A program made the position numbers and the translations under genes. DNA of 64,000 nucleotides, taken from Prevotella sp. GTDB lineage: Bacteria; Bacteroidota; Bacteroidia; Bacteroidales; Bacteroidaceae. Below the pieces are notes generated by a model. The model searched no databases, had not been told where the DNA came from, and worked only from the letters and a program-made list of their open reading frames with translations. Positions 24,543 to 33,634 of the stretch are shown piece by piece (positions within the stretch are counted from its first letter, which is position 1; each line of letters opens with the position of its first letter). The stretch lies in NCBI GenBank assembly GCA_017428925.1, contig JAFRPY010000044.1:1-64000 (forward strand), written 5' to 3'.

Positions 24543-26186
24543 TTACTTATCTGCTTGTTCCAAAGCCAGCGTCTTCGTAGGCTGATCGCACACCTCGGCA
24601 GGTCCCCAATACTGGATTGGTCCGGGATATACATAGCAAGTTTCCCTTGACCACTTCTCACGATGTGCAGCAAACTCCTTGAACGGAGCACCCTCAAGCT
24701 CAACAAGGGCCTTGCGGATAACGGGCTTCATCTCGCCGTTACGCTTCTCCATATTCATCATCATCGTGATGGGAACACCTCCAGCCTTCCACTGGTCGGA
24801 AGGAGCAGTTGTGTTCTTTACGATGGCCATATAGCCGGTCTTGCCGTTGGCAATCAGCTGGGCAGCACTTGTTCCGAGTGCATAGCAATAGTCAGCATCG
24901 AAGTTTGACGGAGCTGCACAACGTCCCTCGTAACCGAAGAAGTGATGCAATGAAGAGAACTTGCCCTTGAACATACCGGTCTTGCGCCAGCGCTCCAATT
25001 TGGTTGCCACCATTGACGAAAGCAGTTTCTCGGTCTCTATGAGAGAAACCTGAACGTTTCCGTGAGGATCGCGGTCGAGAGCCAACTGCTGGGCAACATT
25101 TGTGGGCAGCGAATTGAACACGGCCAGATTCTCGTCAGAAATCTGCTGCTTGACAAAGTCAATCTGCTCGGTACGTGTAAGGTTCTGAGCTTCAGGACGA
25201 GCCAGCACGTCATTCAGTTCAGCAATCAGTTTCTTGATAGCCGGAATGAACTCAATAAGTCCTTCAGGAATAATGACAGTTCCGAAGTTGTTGCCATCTT
25301 CAGCACGACGTGCAACAGCATTTGCAATATAGGTGACAACATCGTCGAGCGAAAGGTCGTTGGCTTCCACTTCCTCAGAAACGAGGCAGATGTTAGGCTG
25401 GCATTGCAGGGCGCACTCCAAAGCGATATGAGAAGCAGAGCGTCCCATCACCTTGATGAAGTGCCAGTACTTGCGGGCAGAGTTACAGTCACGCTCAATA
25501 TTGCCGATAAGCTCTGAATAGGTCTTGCAGGCGGTATCGAAACCAAATGATGTCTCAATCTGGTCGTTCTTAAGGTCGCCGTCGATGGTCTTCGGACAAC
25601 CAATCACCTGAACGCCATAGTTCTTTGCAGCATAATACTCTGCAAGAACACAAGCATTTGTGTTGGAATCGTCGCCACCGATAATCACGATAGCCTTAAT
25701 GTCGAGTTCGCGGATAATCTCCAGACCTTTCTCAAACTGTTCTACTTTCTCCAGCTTGGTACGTCCAGAGCCAATCATGTCGAAACCACCAGTGTTGCGG
25801 TAATCCTCAATGTATTCAGCTGTGATTTCGAGATAATTGTGATCAACCAAACCACCAGGGCCTAAGATGAAACCATAAAGGCGGTTCTCGGGATTCAGCT
25901 TCTTAATCGTGTCAAACAAACCAGTAATCACGTTATGACCACCAGGAGCCTGGCCACCAGAAAGAATCACGCCCACGTTCATCTTTGCAGAATTTGAAAC
26001 ATCGCTCTTTTCAAATTCGATGAGAGGCATTCCGTAGGTGTTGGGGAACAACTTCTTGATTTCTTCTTGGTTGTCAACACTCTGAGTAGGTTCACCTTCC
26101 TTTACTTTCACAGCTCCTTGGAGAGCCGTAGGCAGTTTTGGCTGATAAGCAGCGCGTGCCTTCTGCAATGCACTTTTGTCCATCAT
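24543..26186 (-). CDS. pfp: PPi-dependent 6-phosphofructokinase (long form)
   Basis: The enzyme interconverts fructose-6-phosphate and fructose-1,6-bisphosphate using pyrophosphate, a reversible glycolysis/gluconeogenesis step in the cytoplasm. The 547-residue length matches the long plant/Bacteroidetes-type PFP. Visible motifs are [16 protein letters not shown] (72-87), GGDDSNT (170-176), where the second Asp instead of Gly marks PPi over ATP specificity, [20 protein letters not shown] and [16 protein letters not shown] promoter box lies at 26231-26238 and a hairpin terminator follows. Confidence 0.95.
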   Translation of the reverse strand: MMDKSALQKARAAYQPKLPTALQGAVKVKEGEPTQSVDNQEEIKKLFPNTYGMPLIEFEKSDVSNSAKMNVGVILSGGQAPGGHNVITGLFDTIKKLNPENRLYGFILGPGGLVDHNYLEITAEYIEDYRNTGGFDMIGSGRTKLEKVEQFEKGLEIIRELDIKAIVIIGGDDSNTNACVLAEYYAAKNYGVQVIGCPKTIDGDLKNDQIETSFGFDTACKTYSELIGNIERDCNSARKYWHFIKVMGRSASHIALECALQCQPNICLVSEEVEANDLSLDDVVTYIANAVARRAEDGNNFGTVIIPEGLIEFIPAIKKLIAELNDVLARPEAQNLTRTEQIDFVKQQISDENLAVFNSLPTNVAQQLALDRDPHGNVQVSLIETEKLLSSMVATKLERWRKTGMFKGKFSSLHHFFGYEGRCAAPSNFDADYCYALGTSAAQLIANGKTGYMAIVKNTTAPSDQWKAGGVPITMMMNMEKRNGEMKPVIRKALVELEGAPFKEFAAHREKWSRETCYVYPGPIQYWGPAEVCDQPTKTLALEQADK

Positions 26187-26230
26187 AATAATTACGATAA
26201 TTTATTTTGTGAATAATTGATTTCTCCATG

Positions 26231-26238
26231 CAAAAATA
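26231..26238 (-). promoter_or_regulatory. -7 box for pfp
   Basis: The reverse strand reads TATTTTTG followed by C, 44 nt before the pfp start. Confidence 0.55.
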
Positions 26239-26333
26239 CTGCTTTTTTGCGACAAATAAGATTGTTTCTTTTTATTTTTCAAATAAAAACAGATTTTTTC
26301 CGAAACTTTTACTTTCATTTCCGAATTTCTTTT

Positions 26334-26341
26334 TATATTTG
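26334..26341 (+). promoter_or_regulatory. -7 box for the 90-residue protein
   Basis: TATATTTG followed by C, 32 nt before the ATG at 26374 and divergent from pfp. Confidence 0.55.
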
Positions 26342-26373
26342 CAATATCGAAATAACAAATAGACGATATAATC

Positions 26374-26646
26374 ATGCCAAACAAGAAAGATTTAAAGAAA
26401 ACTATCAACTACATTTGCAGCGAATTGTTTGCAGAATGTGTGGCGGCTTCGCTTTATAATGGAAAGCCGAATGAGGATAGTGTCAACGCGCTGCTGTCGA
26501 GCATTCTGATGATTCAGAACGACTACGTCAGACGTATCTCACATCCTGAACCCGGAATGAAAACTAAAGATTACTTCAAGGACCTGATTGATAATTTCAA
26601 CAAGCAAACCAGTGAGATCATCGACCAGATTGCATCACTTCAGTAA
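26374..26646 (+). CDS. Small helical protein of unknown function
   Basis: This 90-residue, mostly helical soluble protein (MPNKKDLKKTINYICSELFA...) has no signal peptide and no recognised domain. ATG choice is supported by a -7 box 32 nt upstream. It lies 36 nt before an acyltransferase gene on the same strand. I believe similar small proteins occur widely in Bacteroides and Prevotella, but have no function to offer. Confidence 0.65.
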   Translation: MPNKKDLKKTINYICSELFAECVAASLYNGKPNEDSVNALLSSILMIQNDYVRRISHPEPGMKTKDYFKDLIDNFNKQTSEIIDQIASLQ

Positions 26647-26682
26647 TTTGAATGGCTGCTGTCCCTACAATTGTGGAAAGTT

Positions 26683-27225
26683 ATGGGAAATTTCTGTAAT
26701 TGGTTGCTATATAAAAAATTAGGGTGGACAAAGAACATAACGGTTGAACACCCTAATAAATTCATTATTGCCCTTGCTCCCCATACCTCGAATTGGGATT
26801 TTGCGCTCGGACAAGTATATATGCGTGCCGAAAACATGCACATTAATTTCCTGATGAAAAAGGAATGGTTCTTCTGGCCTTTAGGACCGATTTTCAAACG
26901 AATGGGAGGAATTCCTGTATGGCGGACAAAACATTCAAGCATGACGGACAACCTTGCTTCGGAAGCTCAGAAAAGGGATGAATTCCGACTTTGCATTACT
27001 CCTGAGGGCACCCGTTCGCCTAATGCAGACTGGAAGAAAGGTTTTTATTTCATTGCCATGAAGGCCAATTTGCCAATCCTTTTGTATGGCATCGACTACA
27101 AGAAACGCCTTATTCAATGCACGAAATCCATCATTCCTGATGGAAATTTCGAACAGCAGATGGCCGAAATAAAGGAATATTTCAAGGATTTCAGGGGAAA
27201 ATATCCCGAAAAGTTTGCGATTTAG
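26683..27225 (+). CDS. PlsC-like glycerophospholipid acyltransferase
   Basis: The frame extends to a TTG at 26671, but the ATG at 26683 gives the better start (180 residues, MGNFCNWLLYKKLGW). Two signature motifs of the PlsC/LPLAT family are present: HTSNWD (HX4D, residues 34-39) and PEGTRS (107-112). KKEWFFWPLGPIFKRMGGIPV resembles motif II. Such enzymes transfer acyl chains to lysophosphatidic acid or related acceptors at the membrane. At 180 residues it is a short member, and its acceptor is unknown. It ends 2 nt from the convergent M23 peptidase gene. Confidence 0.82.
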   Translation: MGNFCNWLLYKKLGWTKNITVEHPNKFIIALAPHTSNWDFALGQVYMRAENMHINFLMKKEWFFWPLGPIFKRMGGIPVWRTKHSSMTDNLASEAQKRDEFRLCITPEGTRSPNADWKKGFYFIAMKANLPILLYGIDYKKRLIQCTKSIIPDGNFEQQMAEIKEYFKDFRGKYPEKFAI

Positions 27226-27227
27226 TT

Positions 27228-28631
27228 TTATTCCGCCGGGTATCCCACCATATAGGTTTCGCCTAAGTCTCGTATTTTTGCTATTGCCCATCCGTCTTTT
27301 ATCGTCGCCGGATATTCGTGTATGCCACCAAGAACACAGATACGGTTAGTAACCGTTATTTGGCGGTTCAGTCGTATGCGGATTTCTGCCCAGTCAAAGA
27401 TAGGAAGACTCTCCGTAGCGAAACAATAAGCATCAGAAAGAGCGTCAGGTTGACGAACGACTCTTGGCTGCAACACGACATCACTTCCCAACAGATTCTT
27501 ACCTAACGTTATCTGAATCCCAGGCAGCTGAATGCTGTTCACTCTATCCCATTTTAGCTTCCATTTGGCATTTGTCTCTGTTACTGAAGGTATCGGCTGC
27601 CGGCGTCCTTCAACATGGAATGTATAAACGGACTGGTTTCCGAAGGCATCTGTCAGCTTATACTCCACAGCATATAATTTTTCCTCGTTGAAATCGAAGA
27701 TTCCCCTGTCTGACCCTACTTTAAAGAGCGGCAATCGGCAACCTGGCTCTACAAATGACTTCATGTACCAAACGTTCTGATGACGCCAATGGAGATAATC
27801 ACCCCATGAGTTGACTTGACGGTTCATCGAGGCAGGAATGCTGTCAACGGTACTTTCGAAAATGGTATTGCCGTCAATCGTCAGTTCTGTATGGTAAATT
27901 CCATAATGATGGAATGTGCCTTCCATGTAGTCGTTGGCCCAAATACCGAAGCCTACTTTTCCCCAGGCATAGAAATCACGTTCTAAATCATGAGAGACAA
28001 AGCCAAAATATTGCTGATGCGAAGCACCATTGAACACGCCCTCGCCCGGTTGTGGGTAAGCCATGAAGGAATGTGCCTGTGGTGGCGTGGTGTCGGCAAG
28101 GTATTTTCCCACGAACGTCAGCGGGTCGCGCATGACCCAGCCTTTAGTATCGTGTACTTCCAGATGTAGGTGGGGAGCGACGCTGCTACCCGTGTTTCCG
28201 CTAATGGCAACAAGTTGGCCACCGCTTACCGGTATTTCGTAAGGTTTGAAATAAACATCGGCAGGAACTTGAGGAGACTTGCGCCATTCAGCAAGTTCGT
28301 CGGGCTGTCCGTGTTTCTTTCTGTAATTACTTAACTTTGTCCTAATAGCTGGAGCGAATCCATTCAGATGGCAATAGACGGAACTATGACCATCGGGATG
28401 GGTGATGTAAAGTGCATTGCCATAACCAAATAACCCAACGGTTACACGCGAAACATATCCGTCGGCTATGGCAAATATCGGTTTGCCAACAGCCATGCCT
28501 GTACGCACATCTATCCCACCGTGGAAATGATGAGGCCGTGGCTCACCGAAATTGCCCGCCAATGTGATATTGTCATTGACGGGCGATGAGAATTGCAACG
28601 TAGTTGCTAACAGTATGCTTAGAATATCCAA
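27228..28631 (-). CDS. M23-family (LytM-type) metallopeptidase
   Basis: This 467-residue protein has a short hydrophobic N-terminus (MDILSILLATTLQFSSPV) consistent with export. The LytM domain lies early: HFHGGIDVRTG with H37 and D41 as zinc ligands, a GYVSRVTVGLFGYGNALYI strand pair, and APHLHLEVHD with the HxH motif. The long C-terminal part (about residues 200-467) looks like beta-rich accessory domains. M23 enzymes cut peptidoglycan cross-bridges; intact ligands suggest activity. It follows nadC by 24 nt and ends the cstA-led cluster. Confidence 0.85.
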   Translation of the reverse strand: MDILSILLATTLQFSSPVNDNITLAGNFGEPRPHHFHGGIDVRTGMAVGKPIFAIADGYVSRVTVGLFGYGNALYITHPDGHSSVYCHLNGFAPAIRTKLSNYRKKHGQPDELAEWRKSPQVPADVYFKPYEIPVSGGQLVAISGNTGSSVAPHLHLEVHDTKGWVMRDPLTFVGKYLADTTPPQAHSFMAYPQPGEGVFNGASHQQYFGFVSHDLERDFYAWGKVGFGIWANDYMEGTFHHYGIYHTELTIDGNTIFESTVDSIPASMNRQVNSWGDYLHWRHQNVWYMKSFVEPGCRLPLFKVGSDRGIFDFNEEKLYAVEYKLTDAFGNQSVYTFHVEGRRQPIPSVTETNAKWKLKWDRVNSIQLPGIQITLGKNLLGSDVVLQPRVVRQPDALSDAYCFATESLPIFDWAEIRIRLNRQITVTNRICVLGGIHEYPATIKDGWAIAKIRDLGETYMVGYPAE

Positions 28632-28655
28632 TGTTCAAACGAATTGATAAGGTAT

Positions 28656-29504
28656 TCAGCAGGCCTTGAAACTCATGTCAAGTCCCTTCACGGAATGAGT
28701 GAGTGCTCCTACTGAGATGAAATCAACGCCTTGCTCGGCATAATCGCGGATGGTATCGAAGGTGATTCCACCCGAAGACTCTGTCTCATAGCGACCGGCA
28801 ATAATGTCGACGGCTTTCTTCGTATCAGGTACGGAGAAATTATCGAGCATGATGCGGTCAACCCCACCGTGATCGAGCACTTGCTGCAGTTCATCGAACG
28901 AACGCACTTCAATCTCAATCTTCAGTTTCAGCCCCTTCTCATCCAGATACTTGTGGCAGCGGTCAATGGCGTTGGTAATACCACCGGAGAAATCTACATG
29001 ATTATCCTTAAGCAGAATCATGTCGAAAAGACCGATGCGATGGTTCACTCCACCACCAATCTTTACGGCCTGTTTCTCAAGCATGCGCATTCCTGGAGTA
29101 GTCTTGCGGGTGTCGAGCACACGAGTCTTTGTTCCTTTCAAATGCTGCACATATTTGTCCGTCATGGTGGCAATGCCGCTCATGCGCTGCATGATGTTCA
29201 GCATCAGGCGTTCCGTCTGGAGCAAAGAACGTACACGTCCGGTCACAATCATGGCGATATCGCCTTTCTTCACACGCGTACCATCTTCCATCAATACCTC
29301 CACTTGCATCTCAGGGTCGAAGCGGTGGAAAACTTTCTTTGCCACCTCGACTCCAGCCAGTATTCCGTCTTCCTTAATGAGCAGATGGCTCTTGCCCATA
29401 GCGTCTTCGGGAATACAGCACAACGTGGTGTGGTCACCATCACCGATATCTTCTGCAAAAGACAGGTCTATCAATCTGTCTTCAAGTTCATCTACACTTA
29501 ACAT
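28656..29504 (-). CDS. nadC: Nicotinate-nucleotide pyrophosphorylase (carboxylating)
   Basis: NadC makes nicotinate mononucleotide from quinolinate and PRPP in de novo NAD synthesis. The 282-residue protein shows the family pattern: EDIGDGDHTT, LLQTERLMLNIMQRMSGIAT, TRKTTPGMRMLEKQAVKIGG with the substrate-binding Arg/Lys, HRIGLFDMILLKDNH, and SGGITFDTIRDYAEQGVDFIS at the C-terminal phosphate-binding site. Length is normal. nadA and nadB are not in the window. Confidence 0.95.
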   Translation of the reverse strand: MLSVDELEDRLIDLSFAEDIGDGDHTTLCCIPEDAMGKSHLLIKEDGILAGVEVAKKVFHRFDPEMQVEVLMEDGTRVKKGDIAMIVTGRVRSLLQTERLMLNIMQRMSGIATMTDKYVQHLKGTKTRVLDTRKTTPGMRMLEKQAVKIGGGVNHRIGLFDMILLKDNHVDFSGGITNAIDRCHKYLDEKGLKLKIEIEVRSFDELQQVLDHGGVDRIMLDNFSVPDTKKAVDIIAGRYETESSGGITFDTIRDYAEQGVDFISVGALTHSVKGLDMSFKAC

Positions 29505-29525
29505 GGCAAATAACCGGTTAAAAGA

Positions 29526-30038
29526 TTACTTGAAATAGCTCGGCGTATTCGGGAACAAATTGATTCCGATTCCAATTCGGAAACCTACAGTACTGTAGTC
29601 GGAATGCTTCTTGAACGACTGATCGTAGTAGATGGCAGGCTCGATGGTAACTGTTCGGTTAATGAAGAAAGCATAGCCCACTTCAACTCCCGGCATGAAA
29701 TCGTTGTAGTTTGAGCTGGCGTGCACATACTTGCCACTAACACCAAGAAAGATTCCGTTCTGCACAATGTAGTAACGACCACCAACGCCGGCCATGAAAT
29801 AGTCGGGAATGGCCTCTTGTCCGTAATGCTTATAACCAACTTGACCGTAAGCCATCAGGTTGTCCATAAAGAAATAACCGGCCTTGGCATCAACGCCCAA
29901 CTTGAACTCTTCCAACCCACTGTAACTTGCATCGAAGCTGGTCATCGAAGCTCCTAAATAATACTTGCCCTGTTCGAACTGGGCATTGGCGCTCAGCGTC
30001 ATGACGAGAGCTACAATCATCATTGCAATTTTCTTCAT
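29526..30038 (-). CDS. Small outer-membrane beta-barrel protein
   Basis: This 170-residue protein has a signal peptide (MKKIAMMIVALVMTLSANAQ) and about eight alternating hydrophobic/aromatic strands (GYFFMDNLMAYGQVGYKHYG, GRYYIVQNGIFLGVSGKYVH, VGFRIGIGINLF), ending PSYFK. This fits the OmpA/OmpX-like small barrels of Bacteroidetes. Function is unknown. It lies between cstA and nadC with 21-nt gaps on both sides, probably in one transcript. Confidence 0.75.
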   Translation of the reverse strand: MKKIAMMIVALVMTLSANAQFEQGKYYLGASMTSFDASYSGLEEFKLGVDAKAGYFFMDNLMAYGQVGYKHYGQEAIPDYFMAGVGGRYYIVQNGIFLGVSGKYVHASSNYNDFMPGVEVGYAFFINRTVTIEPAIYYDQSFKKHSDYSTVGFRIGIGINLFPNTPSYFK

Positions 30039-30059
30039 AATCTGTGTCTTTAAGTAATA

Positions 30060-31493
30060 TCATTTATTATTCTTTCTATACCAGGCAAAGAACCACACCA
30101 GGGCCACCACCAATGAAACGACGGCCGTGACATAGCCAACGCTCATTTCTGCGCCAAACGCATTCTTGGAAACCACAAGGAAAGTGATGCAAACCACAGT
30201 CATAAACAGGGCGGGCAGGAACGTTACCATAAAGGGTTTCTTCTGCTGAACCAGATAGACGGTAATGGTCCAGAGCGTGAATACTGCCAGCGTCTGGTTG
30301 GCCCATCCGAAATAGTTCCATATCACGTTGAAGCCATCGGGATTACCGATGTTGAAGAAGAGCAGGCCCAGCGTGGCGGCGAAAAGCGGTATGCAGATAT
30401 AGAGGCGCTTGCGAATAGAGTGTTGCTCCATGTGAAGGAACTCGGCAATGATCAGACGGGCAGAGCGCAAAGCCGTATCTCCACTGGTAATCGGAGCGGC
30501 CACTACACCAAGCATGGCAAGGATTCCGCCGAAAAGGCCCAGCCATCCCTCGCTCACCACGGTCACCACCTTCGGGGCGGCCAACGTCATTTCGGGTGCC
30601 TGTCCCAACAGTTCCTGACCTGCTCCGCCATAGAAGAAATACATGGAAACCGTTGCCCAGATAAGGGCGACGATGCCTTCAGTAATCATCGAACCGTAGA
30701 ATATGGGCCTTCCCATCTTCTCCGACTTCACGCACCGAGCCATAAGCGGACTTTGCGTAGCGTGGAAACCGCTGATGGCACCACAGGCAATAGTGATGAA
30801 AAGTGCTGGAAATATGGGTGTTCCGTTCATCGTTCCTATGCCATCCGAGAGTTCAGGCATAGAAGGCCACTTCACAAATAGCACGGTCATCAGTGCAACG
30901 GCCATGAACAACATGGATATTGCAAAAAGCGGATAGATGCGACCGATAATCTTATCCACCGGCAACATCGTGGCAATAATATAATAACCGAAGATAATAG
31001 CACACCAAATATAAACCCAAGTATTGCCCTCGCCACAGATATCGCCGAGAATCAGCGCAGGACTATAGACAAAAACCGCGCCCACCATCATCAGCAAGAA
31101 AACCGAGAATACCAGCATTACCTTCTTCGTCGTGCCACCAAGGTATCTGCCAACCAGCTCGGGCAAACCTGCACCATCGTGACGTATGGAAAGCATTCCG
31201 CTGAAATAATCGTGCACGGCACCGGCAAAGATACATCCCAACACAATCCACAGATAGGCCGCCGGTCCAAACTTTGCACCCATGATGGCTCCGAAGATGG
31301 GGCCTGTTCCCGCAATGTTCAGGAACTGAATCATGAATATCTTCCAGCCGGGAAGCACAATATAATCAACACCATCGGCTTTCGAGATGGCTGGAGTTAC
31401 ACGGTCGTCAGGGCCAAACACTTTCTCGATGAACTTGCCATAGACCAAATAGCCTATGACCAACGCCAGGAGACTCAACGTAAATGTTATCAT
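30060..31493 (-). CDS. cstA: CstA-family peptide/pyruvate transporter
   Basis: This 477-residue protein has at least a dozen hydrophobic segments. GWKIFMIQFLNIAGTGPIFG, AVHDYFSGMLSIRHDGAGLPE and GFHATQSPLMARCVKSEKMG are characteristic of CstA (carbon starvation protein A). CstA proteins import peptides or pyruvate across the inner membrane when carbon is limiting; the substrate here is not known. It is shorter than E. coli CstA (about 700 residues) but normal for Bacteroidetes. A -7 box at 31522-31529 precedes it. Confidence 0.9.
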   Translation of the reverse strand: MITFTLSLLALVIGYLVYGKFIEKVFGPDDRVTPAISKADGVDYIVLPGWKIFMIQFLNIAGTGPIFGAIMGAKFGPAAYLWIVLGCIFAGAVHDYFSGMLSIRHDGAGLPELVGRYLGGTTKKVMLVFSVFLLMMVGAVFVYSPALILGDICGEGNTWVYIWCAIIFGYYIIATMLPVDKIIGRIYPLFAISMLFMAVALMTVLFVKWPSMPELSDGIGTMNGTPIFPALFITIACGAISGFHATQSPLMARCVKSEKMGRPIFYGSMITEGIVALIWATVSMYFFYGGAGQELLGQAPEMTLAAPKVVTVVSEGWLGLFGGILAMLGVVAAPITSGDTALRSARLIIAEFLHMEQHSIRKRLYICIPLFAATLGLLFFNIGNPDGFNVIWNYFGWANQTLAVFTLWTITVYLVQQKKPFMVTFLPALFMTVVCITFLVVSKNAFGAEMSVGYVTAVVSLVVALVWFFAWYRKNNK

Positions 31494-31521
31494 TTCTTCC
31501 TTATAAGTTTAAAAAGTTATG

Positions 31522-31529
31522 CAAAGATA
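31522..31529 (-). promoter_or_regulatory. -7 box for cstA cluster
   Basis: The reverse strand reads TATCTTTG followed by C, 28 nt before the cstA start; divergent from the glycosidase promoter at 31552. Confidence 0.6.
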
Positions 31530-31551
31530 ACAAGATTTCGACAAAAATCCG

Positions 31552-31559
31552 TACCTTTG
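31552..31559 (+). promoter_or_regulatory. -7 box for GHL10 protein
   Basis: TACCTTTG followed by C, 18 nt before the ATG at 31578, implying a leader of about a dozen nt. Confidence 0.6.
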
Positions 31560-31577
31560 CAAATATTTTTATCAAAA

Positions 31578-32993
31578 ATGAAGAAAATTATTACATTATT
31601 ATATTTATTAGCAGCCATTTTAACCGCCAACGCTCAAAAAAACGTTCCTCTCAATCAGGAAACAAGGGCGGTGTGGCTGACGACTATCGGCGGAATTGAC
31701 TGGCCAAAGACTTACGCAACCTCCCCACAAACCATTGAGCGGCAGAAACGTGAACTGACCGACATGCTCGACCGCCTGCAAAAAGTGCGCATCAACACCA
31801 TCCTCTTGCAGACCAGAATACGTGGAACCGTCATCTATCCGTCACGACTTGAGCCCTGGGACCCATGTATGACTGGGAAACCCGGCAAGAGTCCCGGTTA
31901 CGACCCGCTTCGCTTTGCCATCGACGAGTGCCACAAACGCGGAATGGAGCTTCATGCTTGGATAGTTACCCTGCCAGCAGGCAAATGGAACGGGCCGGGT
32001 TGCCAGAACTTGCGAAAGAAATATCCTTCACTTTTGCGCAAAATAGGTGCTGACGGCTTCTTGAACCCCGAGAACACGCAAACAGCTGACGTCATCGCAT
32101 CCGTCTGCGAGGAAGTGGCACGTAACTATAACGTCGACGGAATCCATCTTGACTATATCCGCTATCCCGACGGCTGGAAGATAAAAGTGCCGCGTGCAAC
32201 CGGCCGCGAGAACATTACCTATATCGTCAGGAAAATCAACCGCGCCGTGAAAAGCATCAATCCGAAAATCAAAATGAGCTGTTCGCCTGTCGGAAAATAC
32301 GATGACCTTCCCCGTTATCGCAGCAACGGATGGAATGCCTACACGGCCGTTTGCCAAGATGCACAGGGTTGGCTGCGCTCAGGTTTGATGGATCAGCTCT
32401 ACCCCATGATGTATTTCAAGGGCAACCAATTCTATCCCTTTGCCATCAACTGGTCGGAAAACCGCTATGGCCGCGAGGTTGCCGCTGGACTGGGCATTTA
32501 CTTCCTCGATCCCCATGAGGGCAATTGGCGCATCGACGAGGTGAAACGCCAGCTTTCCATCTGTCGCCAGTATGGGCTTGGCCAATGTTTTTTCCGCGCT
32601 AAATTCCTGCTCGACAATGTTCAGGGACTCTACGACTATCTGCGCATCTGGAACAATCAGGACATTCTTCCCGTCAGTCTGGGCGGACTTCCACTCATTC
32701 CCGACAATCCATCAACCGGCCGAATATCGTCGGGAAAGATAAAGGTCACCCCCAATGCCAACCTTCCCTTCCTTCAAAACGATGGTCGTTACGTAACACT
32801 TCCACCCAAAGGAAAGACTTTAGATGCCGACATCATCATCGTAAAGAGCCTGACGGGCATGGCCGTTGCCACACTCCCCTATCGTGGCAGCCAAGCCGCC
32901 ATAAGCCAGATACCTTGCGGCATCTATCAGATTTGCTCTCTTAACCGCAAGGGCATTACTCACAGGCTTGGTTATCTGGAAATCAGAAGGTAA
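31578..32993 (+). CDS. Secreted GHL10 (YngK-like) glycosyl hydrolase family protein
   Basis: The frame is open from 31179, but the ATG at 31578 follows the promoter and gives a clean signal peptide (MKKIITLLYLLAAILTANAQ). The 471-residue product has RAVWLTTIGGIDWPKTYATS, INTILLQTRIRGTVIYPS, ALHAWI-like GMELHAWIVTLPAG and VDGIHLDYIRYPDGW, the TIM-barrel signature of the GHL10 family. The LDYIRYP Asp is the likely catalytic-site residue. A small C-terminal domain follows (about 380-471). Substrate is unknown; cell-wall or polysaccharide turnover is usual for the group. Confidence 0.85.
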   Translation: MKKIITLLYLLAAILTANAQKNVPLNQETRAVWLTTIGGIDWPKTYATSPQTIERQKRELTDMLDRLQKVRINTILLQTRIRGTVIYPSRLEPWDPCMTGKPGKSPGYDPLRFAIDECHKRGMELHAWIVTLPAGKWNGPGCQNLRKKYPSLLRKIGADGFLNPENTQTADVIASVCEEVARNYNVDGIHLDYIRYPDGWKIKVPRATGRENITYIVRKINRAVKSINPKIKMSCSPVGKYDDLPRYRSNGWNAYTAVCQDAQGWLRSGLMDQLYPMMYFKGNQFYPFAINWSENRYGREVAAGLGIYFLDPHEGNWRIDEVKRQLSICRQYGLGQCFFRAKFLLDNVQGLYDYLRIWNNQDILPVSLGGLPLIPDNPSTGRISSGKIKVTPNANLPFLQNDGRYVTLPPKGKTLDADIIIVKSLTGMAVATLPYRGSQAAISQIPCGIYQICSLNRKGITHRLGYLEIRR

Positions 32994-33048
32994 TGGAAAT
33001 CTTTGTGAAAAATCAAGACAACGCGGTTTTCCAATCTGGAAATCTGAA

Positions 33049-33243
33049 ACATCCGAAAAGCGGAAAAATAGCTTCCAATATTTAGAAAAAAGACTTCCGC
33101 TAAGCAGAAAGAATGCTTCCGATAAGCGGAAGCATCCGATTTAGACTGTGGAAGCCCATCATTTAAAGTCTAATTGCATCTCAAATAAAGTCTAATTGCA
33201 AGCAAAACAAAGTCTAATTGCGATTAAAATAGACTTTAATTTG
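33049..33243. repeat. Tandem array, about 9 units, 22-bp period, both families joined in register
   Basis: Units start every 22 bp from 33049 to 33225. The first four are of the TTCC/GGAA family; the one at 33115 is a perfect 7-5-7 dyad (GCTTCCG, ATAAG, CGGAAGC). The unit at 33137 is a hybrid with little pairing. Units at 33159, 33181 and 33203 carry AAGTC centres with TAATTGC right arms, and the unit at 33225 has the inverted centre GACTT with arms TAAAATA/TAATTTG. A looser dyad at 33027 may extend the array. Confidence 0.8.
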
Positions 33244-33534
33244 CTGGAAAGTGCCCTTTTTTCGTCGGAAAAATCGATTGCGGAACCGACATAAACGCTT
33301 AACTCTTTCATCCTCAACCACTTGTGCAAACCCTCCCAAAACTCGCGTATTTTCGACCAGTTTTACGTTTGGTGGATTTCACGCGAATTTTGATACCGAA
33401 AATTCAGAATATATTTTACATTTCTATAAATGCTTCGGATTATTGTATTCCATTATCCGATTGTTCGAATTGTTCGAATGACATGTTTGGATTACATTTT
33501 CGCGAAAAAACTTTGGCAGTAAAAGAAACTTTTG
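33244..33534. other. Non-coding stretch upstream of the threonine operon
   Basis: No convincing gene is present; open frames here cross the thrA promoter and have no family resemblance. A short direct repeat (GTTCGAATT/GTTCGAATG, about 33462-33480) is the only pattern seen. Confidence 0.5.
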
Positions 33535-33542
33535 TACCTTTG
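33512..33542 (+). promoter_or_regulatory. Complete -33/-7 promoter of the threonine operon
   Basis: TTTG (33512-33515), 19-nt spacer, TACCTTTG (33535-33542). The leader to thrA is about 85 nt and holds a 5-bp CCCTC/GAGGG hairpin; no leader peptide rich in Thr or Ile codons was seen. Confidence 0.7.
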
Positions 33543-33634
33543 CACGAAAATTTTGGCAAAGGCCATTATATTTATTCAATCGGACAACGCCCCTCATTGT
33601 CAGAGGGAGTCCAACAAATTATTAAAAAACAGAA

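Noticed and set aside
31179-31577. N-terminal extension of the GHL10 protein
   Set aside because: It is antisense to cstA, precedes the promoter at 31552 and hides a perfect signal peptide.
33549-33634. Threonine attenuation leader in front of thrA
   Set aside because: No short ORF rich in Thr or Ile codons and only a weak 5-bp hairpin were seen.
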